From Cohnella pontilimi (lineage in GTDB: Bacteria > Bacillota > Bacilli > Paenibacillales > Paenibacillaceae): a stretch of 64,000 bases of DNA. This document shows, in pieces, positions 9,365-17,524 of the stretch; position 1 is the stretch's first letter; each line of letters begins with the position of its first letter. The notes beneath the pieces are model-generated. The model saw only the letters and a list, made by a program, of their open reading frames with translations, did not search any database and was not told the origin of the DNA. The DNA lies in the NCBI RefSeq assembly GCF_005049045.1, contig NZ_SUPK01000002.1, forward strand, positions 434,001 through 498,000, in the 5' to 3' direction. Made by a program: the position numbers and the translations under genes.

Positions 9365-9547
9365 TCAGTCCCCCTCATACGCGGCTGCCCGCCGGTCGGC
9401 TTCGGCCGCCCTCTGCTGCGCTTCGATGTCCTCATGGTCGGCGAGCTCTTCGGAATATTCCACGTCTTCCGCCGAACCCATAGGCAGCTGATCATAGTCT
9501 TCCTCTTGTCGGTAAACCGGCTCACGGATCATTCGGGATACGTTCAT
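9365..9547 (-). CDS. Small acidic hypothetical protein
   Basis: 60-residue, strongly acidic protein, rich in Glu, Asp and Tyr and likely disordered; function unknown. ATG start with a perfect AAGGAGG site 6 bases upstream. It is co-transcribed with the 116-residue protein gene 3 bp downstream. No homologue is recognised. The good ribosome site, compact spacing and shared terminator support it as a real gene. Confidence 0.65.
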   Translation of the reverse strand: MNVSRMIREPVYRQEEDYDQLPMGSAEDVEYSEELADHEDIEAQQRAAEADRRAAAYEGD

Positions 9548-9635
9548 GGGGAACCTCCTTCTGCCGGTTCAAGTGTCTAATTCCGGCAATATATGGTTGA
9601 CTCCCCTATATTGCACACGCAGCGTTCAGGTTATG

Positions 9636-9681
9636 CGCAAAAGACCGTCCTCCAGAGCCGGTAAGGCCCGTAAGGACGGTC
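9636..9681 (-). terminator. Terminator of the hrcA-grpE-dnaK-dnaJ operon
   Basis: Inverted repeat AGACCGTCCT/AGGACGGTCT (9642-9651 with 9672-9681). On the minus strand it is followed by TTTTGCGC, 20 bp beyond the dnaJ stop. Confidence 0.75.
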
Positions 9682-9701
9682 TGATGAAGGACGACCGGGA
9701 A

Positions 9702-10826
9702 TCAGTCGCCCAGAAACGCTTTTTTCATACGGTCGAAAATACTGCCGCCGTGCTGCTCGTGCGTGGACTCGCCAGCCGTAGCCGCAAATTCACGAAGCAG
9801 GTTTTTTTGCTCCTCGGTCAAGGAAGTCGGGGTCACGACCGTCACTTTCACGTGCTGGTCACCCTGCCCATATCCGCGAAGCTTCGGGACACCTTTCCCT
9901 TTCAGGCGGAAATACGTGCCCGTCTGGGTGCCGGCTGGAATTTTCAGCTTCACTTTCTCCGTTAGCGTCGGCACTTCGATCTCGTCGCCCAATGCCGCTT
10001 GCGCGAAGGTAAGCGGAATCTCACAATAAATGTCGTCGCCTTCCCGTTCGAAGAAATCGTGGGACTTGACGCGCAGTACGATGTACAAATCGCCCGGCGG
10101 CCCGCCGCGCTGGCCGCCTTCCCCTTCTCCGGTCATGCGGAGCTGGGAACCGTCGTCGACGCCTGCGGGAATTTTGACGTGAATTTTACGGTTTTTCTTC
10201 ACTTGACCGCTGCCTGCACATGTCGGACAGCGCTCTTTAATGATGCGTCCGCGCCCTCCGCACGCCGAACAAGCGCGGCGGTTCACAATGCGGCCGAACG
10301 GGGTGTTCTGTGCCACTTCCTGTTGGCCGGTACCGTGGCAGACGGAGCAGGTTTCCGGCCTCGTCCCGGGCTTCGCGCCGTTGCCGTGACAGGTGTCGCA
10401 CGTTTCGGTGCGGGGAATCGTGATGTCCGTTTCCTTGCCGAACACCGCTTCCTTGAATTCGATCGTCATCGTGTATTGAAGATCGTTGCCTCGCTGCGGA
10501 GCGTTCGGATCCCGCCGTCCGCCGCCGCCGAAGAACATATCGAATATATCGCCGAATCCGCCCATATCGGCGCCGTTGAACCCGCCTCCGCCGAAGCCGG
10601 CGGACGGGTCTTCATGACCGAACTGGTCGTACCGGGCCCGGCGCTGATCGTCGCTCAGGACGTCGTAAGCTTCCTTCACTTCTTTGAACTTCTCTTCCGC
10701 GTCCGTTGCCTTGTTGACGTCCGGGTGGTATTGGCGCGCGAGCTTGCGGTACGCTTTTTTGATGTCCTCCGCGGAGGCTCCCTTGCTCACGCCGAGAACG
10801 TCGTAAAAGTCTCTTTTGTCGGCCAA
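9702..10826 (-). CDS. dnaJ: Chaperone protein DnaJ
   Basis: 374-residue Hsp40 co-chaperone that delivers unfolded clients to DnaK and stimulates its ATPase. The J domain (residues 1-70) carries the HPD motif in YHPDV. A Gly/Phe-rich linker follows (about 75-110). Four zinc-binding repeats ([32 protein letters not shown]; about 145-220) and C-terminal client-binding domains complete it. Full length. It lies 23 bp after dnaK, last in the CIRCE-controlled operon. Confidence 0.98.
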   Translation of the reverse strand: MADKRDFYDVLGVSKGASAEDIKKAYRKLARQYHPDVNKATDAEEKFKEVKEAYDVLSDDQRRARYDQFGHEDPSAGFGGGGFNGADMGGFGDIFDMFFGGGGRRDPNAPQRGNDLQYTMTIEFKEAVFGKETDITIPRTETCDTCHGNGAKPGTRPETCSVCHGTGQQEVAQNTPFGRIVNRRACSACGGRGRIIKERCPTCAGSGQVKKNRKIHVKIPAGVDDGSQLRMTGEGEGGQRGGPPGDLYIVLRVKSHDFFEREGDDIYCEIPLTFAQAALGDEIEVPTLTEKVKLKIPAGTQTGTYFRLKGKGVPKLRGYGQGDQHVKVTVVTPTSLTEEQKNLLREFAATAGESTHEQHGGSIFDRMKKAFLGD

Positions 10827-10849
10827 CTCTCCACCCCCAGATTTACTTC

Positions 10850-12697
10850 TTATTTCTTGTCTTCGTCTACGACTTCATAGTCGGCGTCGACCACGTTTTC
10901 TTTCTTCGCGGCACCGGCACCGGCGTCCGCGCCTTCCGCACCCGGAGCGCCTTGTCCCGCTTGAGCGGCCTGTTCATACAGCTTGACGGAAAGCTGCTGC
11001 ACAATTTGGGTCAGCTCGTCGGTCGCCGCCTTGATTTCTTCCAGGTTGTCGCCTTCTGCGGCTTTTTTCACTTTTTCTTTCGCTTCTTCGGCTTTTTGGA
11101 TCTCGCCTGCGTCGACTTTGTCGCCCAGGTCTTTGATCGTTTTCTCCACCGTGTACACGAGCTGGTCGGCGCTGTTTTTCACCTCGACCAATTCGCGGCG
11201 CTTGTTGTCTTCTTCGGCGTGCAGCTCGGCTTCCTTCTGCATGCGCTCGATCTCATCCTTGCTCAAGCCGCTGGACGAAGTGATCGTGATTTTCTGGCTT
11301 TTGCCCGTTCCTTTGTCCAGCGCGTTTACGTTCACGATGCCGTTGGCGTCGATATCGAACGTGACTTCGATTTGCGGAATACCGCGCGGAGCCGGCGGGA
11401 TATCGCTCAGAATGAAGCGTCCGAGCGTCTTGTTGTCGCGTGCCATCGCACGTTCGCCTTGCAGGACGTGGATTTCCACCTGCGTCTGATTGTCCGCGAA
11501 TGTCGAGAACACCTGCGATTTGCTGGTTGGAATTGTCGTGTTACGGTCGATCATTTTCGTCATGACGCCGCCCGCGGTCTCAATCCCGAGGGACAGCGGA
11601 GTAACGTCGAGCAGAACGACGTCTTTCACGTCGCCTGTAAGTACGCCCGCTTGAACCGCAGCGCCGAGCGCAACGACTTCATCCGGATTTACGCCTTTGT
11701 GCGGCTCTTTGCCGGTCAGCTTCTTGATGGCTTCCACAACGGCAGGAATACGAGTGGAACCGCCGACCAGCACCACTTTGTGGATATCGGCCGCCGTGAG
11801 GCCGGCATCGGACATCGCTTGCCGGGTCGGACCCATCGTGCGTTCGACGAGATTGGATGTCAGATCGTCGAATTTCGCGCGGGTCAAATTCAGCTCCAAG
11901 TGCTGCGGAACTCCGTCAACCACGGTGATGAACGGCAGCGAAATCGTCGTGGACAGCGTGCCGGACAGCTCTTTCTTCGCTTTTTCGGCCGCATCCTTCA
12001 GACGCTGGACCGCCGCCTTGTCTTTCAGCAGATCGACGCCGTGCTCTTTTTTGAACTCGCCGGACAGCCATTCCATGACCACTTGGTCGAAATCGTCGCC
12101 GCCGAGGTTGTTGTCGCCGCTCGTGGCTTTCACTTCGAAGAAGCCGTCTCCCAGCTCCAGAATACTGACGTCGAACGTACCGCCGCCAAGGTCGAATACC
12201 AAGATGGTTTGATCTTCGTTCTTCTCCAGCCCGTAAGCCAGAGCGGCCGCTGTCGGCTCGTTCACGATCCGCAGCACTTCAAGCCCGGCGATAGCGCCCG
12301 CATCTTTAGTCGCTTGACGCTGGCTGTCATTAAAATAGGCTGGAACGGTAATAACGGCTTGTTTGACCGATTGACCCAAATAGGCTTCGGCGTCGGCTTT
12401 CAGCTTTTGCAGAATCATGGCCGAAATTTCTTGCGGCGTATAGTCTTTGCCGTCGATCGTTTCCTTGTGGTTCGTACCCATGTGACGCTTAACGGAAATC
12501 ACGGTACGATCCGGGTTCGTGATCGCTTGGCGCTTCGCGGTTTCACCGACGATGCGCTCTCCGTCTTTCTTAAAGCCGACGACCGAAGGAGTCGTGCGGT
12601 TGCCTTCCGCGTTCGGAATGACGACGGCTTCTCCGCCCTCCATGACCGCTACGCAAGAGTTCGTCGTTCCCAAGTCAATGCCGATTACTTTGCTCAT
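10850..12697 (-). CDS. dnaK: Molecular chaperone DnaK (Hsp70)
   Basis: 615-residue Hsp70. The nucleotide-binding domain opens [17 protein letters not shown]; the [15 protein letters not shown] phosphate loop and the linker [15 protein letters not shown] at about residue 360 are intact. The substrate-binding domain and helical lid follow. The tail is acidic and ends YEVVDEDKK, with an extra Ala/Gly-rich stretch (about 580-600). Works with GrpE and DnaJ. 31 bp separate it from grpE upstream. The first codons are preceded by an AGGAGG site. Confidence 0.98.
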   Translation of the reverse strand: MSKVIGIDLGTTNSCVAVMEGGEAVVIPNAEGNRTTPSVVGFKKDGERIVGETAKRQAITNPDRTVISVKRHMGTNHKETIDGKDYTPQEISAMILQKLKADAEAYLGQSVKQAVITVPAYFNDSQRQATKDAGAIAGLEVLRIVNEPTAAALAYGLEKNEDQTILVFDLGGGTFDVSILELGDGFFEVKATSGDNNLGGDDFDQVVMEWLSGEFKKEHGVDLLKDKAAVQRLKDAAEKAKKELSGTLSTTISLPFITVVDGVPQHLELNLTRAKFDDLTSNLVERTMGPTRQAMSDAGLTAADIHKVVLVGGSTRIPAVVEAIKKLTGKEPHKGVNPDEVVALGAAVQAGVLTGDVKDVVLLDVTPLSLGIETAGGVMTKMIDRNTTIPTSKSQVFSTFADNQTQVEIHVLQGERAMARDNKTLGRFILSDIPPAPRGIPQIEVTFDIDANGIVNVNALDKGTGKSQKITITSSSGLSKDEIERMQKEAELHAEEDNKRRELVEVKNSADQLVYTVEKTIKDLGDKVDAGEIQKAEEAKEKVKKAAEGDNLEEIKAATDELTQIVQQLSVKLYEQAAQAGQGAPGAEGADAGAGAAKKENVVDADYEVVDEDKK

Positions 12698-12728
12698 TAT
12701 AAAGTCCTCCTATCGAAACTGGCAGTCG

Positions 12729-13310
12729 TTAGCCGCTGACTTTCACCATGGCAGGCCGCAGTACTTTGTCCTTCATCCAATAGCCGTTCTGGACAACCTC
12801 CACGACGGTGCCCGATTCGTGTTCTTCGCTTTCCACCTGCATGATCGCCTGATGTAATTCCGGATCGAACGGCTGTCCGACGGCCTCGATTTTTTTCAGC
12901 CCTTCGTTCTCCAGCACCTGATAGAATTGCCGGAAAATCATGTCGACACCTTTGGAAAAAGAATGGGATTCCGCCGCTTCCCCGCCCGACTGCAGCGCCC
13001 GCTCGAAATTGTCGAGCACCGGCAGCAGCTGGTCGACAAGCTTCAATGACGCGTATTGCGCCAGCTCTTCTTTCTCTTTCTGAGTACGGCGGCGGTAGTT
13101 GTCGAAATCCGCCTGTGCCCGCAGGAAACGGCTATGGTTCTCCTCCGCCTGCCGCTGAAGTTCGCTCAGACGGTCATCCTCCGGCTGTCGGGCCGGATCC
13201 TGCGCCGAGGTCTCTTCCGCTTCCGCAGGGGAAGTTTCCGTGCGCTCTTCTTGACGCTCTTCCAAATGCTCTTCCATCTGCTGTTGCTCCTTCGTCTCAT
13301 TCGTCTTCAC
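12729..13310 (-). CDS. grpE: Nucleotide exchange factor GrpE
   Basis: 193-residue DnaK nucleotide-exchange factor. The N-terminal 50 residues are Glu-rich and low complexity. The long coiled coil (about 50-105, with FDNYRRRTQKE) and the C-terminal beta domain (GQPFDPELHQA and DKVLRPAMVKV) are typical. The frame extends upstream to 13343, but the GTG at 13310 is preferred because AGGAGGT lies 9 bases before it. Second gene of the heat-shock operon. Confidence 0.96.
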   Translation of the reverse strand: MKTNETKEQQQMEEHLEERQEERTETSPAEAEETSAQDPARQPEDDRLSELQRQAEENHSRFLRAQADFDNYRRRTQKEKEELAQYASLKLVDQLLPVLDNFERALQSGGEAAESHSFSKGVDMIFRQFYQVLENEGLKKIEAVGQPFDPELHQAIMQVESEEHESGTVVEVVQNGYWMKDKVLRPAMVKVSG

Positions 13311-13361
13311 GCCGCGTTCACCTCCTAACATTCCGGGCCGCATCCGAATACCAAACGTTCG

Positions 13362-14387
13362 TTACTTGTACCAGCGGGACATCAGAACCGCGATGTCTTG
13401 GGACAAATAATCGAGAAGGCTGATCACTTTCCCGTATTCCATGCGTGTTGGCCCGAGAATGCCGATCGTGCCGAGCGATTGTCCATCCAGCGTGTAGGTC
13501 GCGGTGATCAAGCTGCACTGATTGATCGCTTCCATCGTATTTTCCGTACCGATCTTGACTTGAATGCCCCCTGGCGCCGAAGAGAACAGCTGCGAAAGCT
13601 TCGTCGTTTCTTCGAGCACATCGAGGATATTCTTTGCTTTGTCCACATCCTTGAACTCGGGCTGCGACAGCATGTTGGCCGCACCGCTCAAGTACACGCG
13701 GGGATCTTTCTGATCGGCGAGCGATTGCTCGAGTACGTTCAAAATCTCCTCGCAGCGGTCGACGTAACGCGCCAGCTCGCTGGCGATTTCGCTGTGGAGC
13801 ACGCTTTTGACGCGGATGAACGGTACGCCGATCAACTTATCGTTCAGCATGCGCACCATTTTTTCAAGATCGTGGATTTCGATTCCTTCCGGGATCGTAA
13901 CCGGGCGATGTTCCACATGACCGGTGTTGGTCACGATGATCGCGACCGCAGAGTGTTCGTTGAGCTGCACGAGCTGGAAGTGCTTCAGCGAAGTGGTGAA
14001 CATCTCGGGGCCAAGCACGATCGACGTATAATTCGTCAGCTGAGACAAGATCGTCGATGCATGCCCGATCACGTCTTCCCAATGGGTCATTTTTTCCGCG
14101 AAAAAAGACCGGATTCTCCGGACGTCTTCTTCTTGAACGCCGCCCGGGGTGACCAGGTGATCCACATAGTATCTGTACCCTTTATTAGAAGGAACCCGTC
14201 CCGCGGAAGTGTGCGGCTGTTCGAGATAGCCGAGCTCCTCCAGATCCGCCATCTCGTTGCGTATGGTGGCCGGGCTGAACGACACATCTGCCCGCTTCGA
14301 GATGCTGCGCGATCCGACAGGTTCTGCGGAACGAATGTAATCATCTACAATCGCGGTCAAAATCATTTTTTGGCGCTCGCTTAACAT
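13362..14387 (-). CDS. hrcA: Heat-inducible transcription repressor HrcA
   Basis: 341-residue repressor that binds CIRCE and controls this operon (and usually groESL). The N-terminal winged helix (MLSERQKMILTAIVDDYIRS onward; GSRSISKRADVSFSPATIRN recognition region) is followed by a GAF-like dimerisation domain. The ATG at 14387 has AAGGAGG about 9 bases upstream, so the longer frame from 14435 is not used. HrcA is first in its operon and so autoregulated; activity normally depends on GroEL. Confidence 0.96.
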   Translation of the reverse strand: MLSERQKMILTAIVDDYIRSAEPVGSRSISKRADVSFSPATIRNEMADLEELGYLEQPHTSAGRVPSNKGYRYYVDHLVTPGGVQEEDVRRIRSFFAEKMTHWEDVIGHASTILSQLTNYTSIVLGPEMFTTSLKHFQLVQLNEHSAVAIIVTNTGHVEHRPVTIPEGIEIHDLEKMVRMLNDKLIGVPFIRVKSVLHSEIASELARYVDRCEEILNVLEQSLADQKDPRVYLSGAANMLSQPEFKDVDKAKNILDVLEETTKLSQLFSSAPGGIQVKIGTENTMEAINQCSLITATYTLDGQSLGTIGILGPTRMEYGKVISLLDYLSQDIAVLMSRWYK

Positions 14388-14424
14388 CCTGGGCTTCCCT
14401 CCTTGCTGCTGCTTATTCGCCTCG

Positions 14425-14451
14425 TTAGCACTCAATTGAGAAGAGTGCTAA
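14425..14451 (-). promoter_or_regulatory. CIRCE operator
   Basis: Perfect TTAGCACTC-N9-GAGTGCTAA inverted repeat, the HrcA binding site, located 38 bp before the hrcA start and just downstream of the promoter. As both DNA operator and 5-prime leader element it accounts for heat control of hrcA-grpE-dnaK-dnaJ. Confidence 0.97.
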
Positions 14452-14462
14452 TGACTATTACA

Positions 14463-14492
14463 AAAATACCAAACCGTTCCGGTCCTTGTCAA
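14463..14492 (-). promoter_or_regulatory. Sigma-A-type promoter of the hrcA operon
   Basis: On the minus strand TTGACA (14492-14487) and TATTTT (14468-14463) are 18 bp apart, placing transcription start at about the CIRCE element. The -10 is imperfect. Confidence 0.65.
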
Positions 14493-14518
14493 GGACGATC
14501 CGGACGGTCCGCGGGCAT

Positions 14519-14550
14519 GAAAAAACCGCCTGGGCGTACACCCCGGCGGT
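14519..14550 (-). terminator. Terminator after the GNAT gene
   Basis: Stem ACCGCC/GGCGGT (14525-14530 with 14545-14550), extended by a GGG/CCC pairing. It is followed on the minus strand by TTTTTT and overlaps the stop codon of the acetyltransferase gene. Confidence 0.75.
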
Positions 14551-15017
14551 CAGGCGAGCGTCTTGAGGACGGCGATTTCGTCGCAGCAATTTTGTTTCGC
14601 GCAATGCACGCAATCCGTCCACACTTTTTCCGGAAAAATTTCTTTATCGACCACCTCGAATCCGTTTTTGTTGAAAAAATCGACGGCATACGTCAATGCC
14701 ATCACTTTTGGCACGCCCATATTCCTGGCTTCCTCGATCAATGCGTCGACAATCCGGCTTCCGAGGCCTTTGCCTTTGTAGCCTTCCGCCATGCCGAGCG
14801 AGCGGATTTCCACCAAATCGGCACCGAGCCGGAACAAGGAGCCGCAGCCGATCAGCCTTCCGTCTTCCTCCGCGACGATGAACGATTCAATATGCCGCTG
14901 CAGTGCTTCTCTGGAGCGGGGAAGCATAATGCCCTTCTCCGCGTACCCTTGAATTAGCGTGTAAAGAGCTTCTACATCCGAAAGTTGTGCCTTCCGGCAG
15001 GCGATGGTCGTATTCAC
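14550..15017 (-). CDS. GNAT-family N-acetyltransferase, ArgA-like
   Basis: 155-residue single-domain GNAT enzyme. The acetyl-CoA pyrophosphate loop is GYKGKGLGSRIVDALIEEA, with SLGMAEG just before it. The EIRSL strand and the end pattern with NKNGFEVVDKEIFPEKVW resemble the GNAT domain of N-acetylglutamate synthase (short ArgA-type proteins). A Cys pair region (CVHCAKQNCC) near the C-terminus is a distinctive feature, perhaps for metal or redox. The GTG at 15017 follows GAAGGGAT and is preferred over an upstream ATG at 15068. Arginine-pathway function is possible but unproven. Confidence 0.8.
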   Translation of the reverse strand: MNTTIACRKAQLSDVEALYTLIQGYAEKGIMLPRSREALQRHIESFIVAEEDGRLIGCGSLFRLGADLVEIRSLGMAEGYKGKGLGSRIVDALIEEARNMGVPKVMALTYAVDFFNKNGFEVVDKEIFPEKVWTDCVHCAKQNCCDEIAVLKTLA

Positions 15018-15200
15018 GGGATCCCTTCTCTCCGGCTTTCCCTCAGGTTGATGTGTATAAATATACATTATGATGAATGAATCCTCAAGTGTGAATTGTA
15101 CATTCTTTCTCTTTTTTGTTTATCGGGCCGAGTAAAAAAATGATTCGGACAACAGAGGGCTAAGACGGTTATGATGAGGGAAAAGAGGAGAGTGTTCCCG

Positions 15201-15755
15201 ATGAGTTACGATCTATATGAAAATTTGGCCCGTCATACGCTTGAAACGGTACTGTACGATTTTCGCGCAATGAAGAAGTTAGGCGACGGCGCGCTTGCCC
15301 AACTGGACGACGAAAGCATCGGCTGGGCTCCGGATTCGGAAAGCAACAGTGCCTCCGTTATCGTCAAACATTTGGCCGGAAACATGATTTCCCGCTGGAC
15401 CGATTTCCTGAACTCGGACGGGGAGAAGCCGTACCGGAACCGCGATCATGAATTTGTGGACGATGTAGCGGACCTGGAAGCGCTGCGAGCGCTTTGGGAA
15501 AACGGATGGAGCGTCGTGTTCGGCGCGTTGGAACCGCTGGCTCCGGAAGACTTGATGCGCGAAGTGACCATCCGAGGACAGCCCCACACCGTGCTTCAGG
15601 CGATCCATCGCCAAATCTCGCACTATGCTTACCACACCGGCCAGTTGGTCTATGTCGCCAAAGCTCGCAAATCCGCCGATTGGCGCACGCTGAGCATCCC
15701 CAAGGGCGGATCCGTGGGCTTTAACGAGCGCATGAACGAGCAGTTCGGCAAATAA
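15201..15755 (+). CDS. DinB-superfamily protein (DUF1572 type)
   Basis: 184-residue four-helix-bundle protein of the DinB/YfiT superfamily, members of which bind a metal through three histidines and often act as thiol-dependent transferases. Visible candidate ligands are His in VKHLAGN and the pair in QISHYAYHTGQLVY near residues 143-152, the typical spacing. The start at 15201 has AGAGGAGAG upstream; the frame opens earlier at 15171. Single gene on the plus strand; substrate unknown. Confidence 0.8.
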   Translation: MSYDLYENLARHTLETVLYDFRAMKKLGDGALAQLDDESIGWAPDSESNSASVIVKHLAGNMISRWTDFLNSDGEKPYRNRDHEFVDDVADLEALRALWENGWSVVFGALEPLAPEDLMREVTIRGQPHTVLQAIHRQISHYAYHTGQLVYVAKARKSADWRTLSIPKGGSVGFNERMNEQFGK

Positions 15756-15769
15756 GACTGTCGCGCAGG

Positions 15770-15960
15770 CTTATTTGCTTCGTGCGAAGGTGCGATTGGA
15801 CGAATCGTGCTGTAAAGCTATTTTATCGCTTAGCAGGCCGAAGATTGGACGAGGACCGTGCTGTAAAGCAATTTATTTGCTTTGCAGGCCGACGATCGGA
15901 CGAGAACCGTGCTGTAAAGCAATTTTATTGCTTTGCAGGCGGGCGGTGGCACGAGCCTGC
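15770..15960. repeat. Tandem 51-bp repeat with internal hairpins
   Basis: Three near-identical 51-bp units begin with GTGCTGTAAAGC at 15807, 15858 and 15909, preceded by a decayed half unit. Each holds an inverted repeat, CTGTAAAGCAA/TTGCTTTGCAG (15861-15871 with 15877-15887 in the middle unit), and then a GGCCGA-GAT-GGACGA spacer. Located between the DinB-like gene and its terminator. No known insertion sequence or CRISPR pattern. Confidence 0.8.
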
Positions 15961-16024
15961 TAGCGAGGCTGCGCCCGACCGTGTAATCCACCGCTTGCCG
16001 CAAAACACGCACCCGCTCCTCACC

Positions 16025-16056
16025 AAAACCGCCGGCCCAAGGGACCGGCGGTTTTT
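16025..16056 (+). terminator. Strong terminator
   Basis: Stem AAACCGCCGG/CCGGCGGTTT (16026-16035 with 16045-16054) followed by T-run. It lies 270 bp after the DinB-like gene, beyond the repeat block. Symmetric enough to work both ways. Confidence 0.8.
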
Positions 16057-16122
16057 GCTGCAGTATGATTTGTGCCTGATTCACATAAATATTAGGAATC
16101 TATCTGTAAGGAGGGGGATCAC

Positions 16123-16272
16123 ATGCCGCTGCTCCTTTTTCAGATCGCGCTGATCGTCATTATCGTCCGTTCGTTTTACGTCCTCGTACAAACCCATTTG
16201 CCTCGAAAAAACTGGCTCGAAGTGCTGTTTCACGGGTCCGTGGCCGTTGTGGCGCTATACTTCTTGGTGTAG
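16123..16272 (+). CDS. Small membrane protein, 49 residues
   Basis: A short gene with an excellent AAGGAGGGGG site 6 bases before its ATG. The product begins MPLLLFQIALIVIIVRSFYV and ends HGSVAVVALYFLV. It is predicted as a two-helix hairpin (about residues 3-22 and 35-49), with a basic turn (PRKNW). Its stop is directly adjacent to the convergent hemW stop (16273). Function unknown; the ribosome site and helix pattern argue that it is real. Confidence 0.7.
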   Translation: MPLLLFQIALIVIIVRSFYVLVQTHLPRKNWLEVLFHGSVAVVALYFLV

Positions 16273-17466
16273 TCACACAAACGCGCCGAACACTTCGTTG
16301 CCGAGAAAAACGCCTTGCGGCGTCAACCGGTAGCCCGTCTTGTTCTCCACAAGCGCCCGCTCCAGCAGCCCTTGCGACAGCAGCCTTTCCAAAGTGGCGC
16401 CGAACCTGCCTTCCAGAGACTCATGCCGCCCGAACTGCGACTGGAAATCGGAAGCTTTCACGCCTTCCAGCAGCCGCAGGCCCACCATCATGAAGTCTTC
16501 CATCGCCTCATGCGCGTCCACGTCGTGACTTTCCAGCCTCGGCAGCCCTTTGCGGGCCGCATCGATGTACGGCTGAACGCCTTTGATATTGATATGCCGC
16601 CGGCCGTGCGCGTAACCGTGCGCACCCGCCCCGATGCCGTAATACGGCTCATTGCGCCAGTAGGTCGTGTTATGACGGCTCTCGAATCCGGGTCGTGCGA
16701 AATTGCTGATTTCGTAATGGCGGTAACCGGCGCCTCCGAGACGTTCCATCAGATGACGGTACATCGCCAGCTCCTCTTCCTCTTCCGGAAGGGGAAGCTC
16801 TCCGCGCTCATAGAGGCGATGGAACAACGTGTTCTCTTCCACTTTCAGGCTGTAAAGCGAATAATGCGGAAGATCAAGCTCCAGCGCCCGGGACACGCTG
16901 TCCTCGAGATGCCGGAGCTTTTGATTGGGAAGCCCGAACATGAGATCAATGGACAAATTCTTAAATCCCGCAGCCTTCGCATTGGCGATGCTTTTCACCA
17001 CATCGTCCGCCTCGTGAATACGGCCGATCACTTTCAACAGTTCGTTGTCGAACGATTGCGCGCCGAAGCTGATTCGGTTCACGCCGCCATCCAGCATCGC
17101 TGCCAGTTTTGCCGGATCGGTCGTACCCGGGTTCGCTTCCATCGTGAATTCGACGCCGGGAGCAAGCGGAAAATGTTTGCGCACATCCGCCAAAAATCGC
17201 CTCAACTGCGCCGGAGTCAGCACGGTGGGCGTACCCCCGCCGACGAAAACGGTCTCGATCCGCTCCGGCGGGAGCAGCTCCGCCGTTTGCGCCATCTCCC
17301 GCTCGATCGCGTCGAGATAGGCATCGATCGGCTGCCCTTCCGCCACATAGGAGTTAAAATCGCAGTAGAAGCATTTGTTCGTGCAAAAAGGAATATGAAG
17401 ATAAAGCGCCCTCGGGGTCCACGTATGAACGGGTGGAACCGCGACGGACGGTGTTTTCGTATCCAT
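16273..17466 (-). CDS. hemW: Radical SAM heme chaperone HemW
   Basis: 397-residue radical-SAM protein formerly annotated as oxygen-independent coproporphyrinogen oxidase. The FeS/SAM motif is CTNKCFYCDF at about residues 28-37. The HemW-specific HNTTYW heme-binding motif and GIGAGAHGY follow at about 265-285, distinguishing it from true HemN. HemW proteins bind heme and deliver it to membrane respiratory enzymes. Start ATG behind AGGAGGTGTG. It lies between lepA and the heat-shock operon, as in Bacillus subtilis. Confidence 0.93.
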   Translation of the reverse strand: MDTKTPSVAVPPVHTWTPRALYLHIPFCTNKCFYCDFNSYVAEGQPIDAYLDAIEREMAQTAELLPPERIETVFVGGGTPTVLTPAQLRRFLADVRKHFPLAPGVEFTMEANPGTTDPAKLAAMLDGGVNRISFGAQSFDNELLKVIGRIHEADDVVKSIANAKAAGFKNLSIDLMFGLPNQKLRHLEDSVSRALELDLPHYSLYSLKVEENTLFHRLYERGELPLPEEEEELAMYRHLMERLGGAGYRHYEISNFARPGFESRHNTTYWRNEPYYGIGAGAHGYAHGRRHINIKGVQPYIDAARKGLPRLESHDVDAHEAMEDFMMVGLRLLEGVKASDFQSQFGRHESLEGRFGATLERLLSQGLLERALVENKTGYRLTPQGVFLGNEVFGAFV

Positions 17467-17499
17467 TCGTCACACCTCCTGATCTATCCGAATAAGAGA

Positions 17500-17518
17500 G
17501 AAAACGGGCCGAAGCCCG
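17500..17518 (-). terminator. Terminator after lepA
   Basis: On the minus strand CGGGC-TTCG-GCCCG (17518-17505), a stable UUCG tetraloop hairpin, is followed by TTTTCTC, 7 bp after the lepA stop. Confidence 0.65.
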
Positions 17519-17524
17519 CCTCCG

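Noticed and set aside
10952-12739. 595-codon open frame antisense to dnaK
   Set aside because: It is exactly opposite a highly conserved gene, has no ribosome site, and its composition follows from the codon bias of dnaK. The same applies to long antisense frames at 540-1571, 9999-10880, 13398-14384, 16315-17556, 17564-18574 and 51305-52630.
15775-16153. Short cysteine-rich ORFs over the 51-bp repeats
   Set aside because: Open in several frames because the repeat lacks stops; no ribosome site and hairpin structure explains the sequence better.
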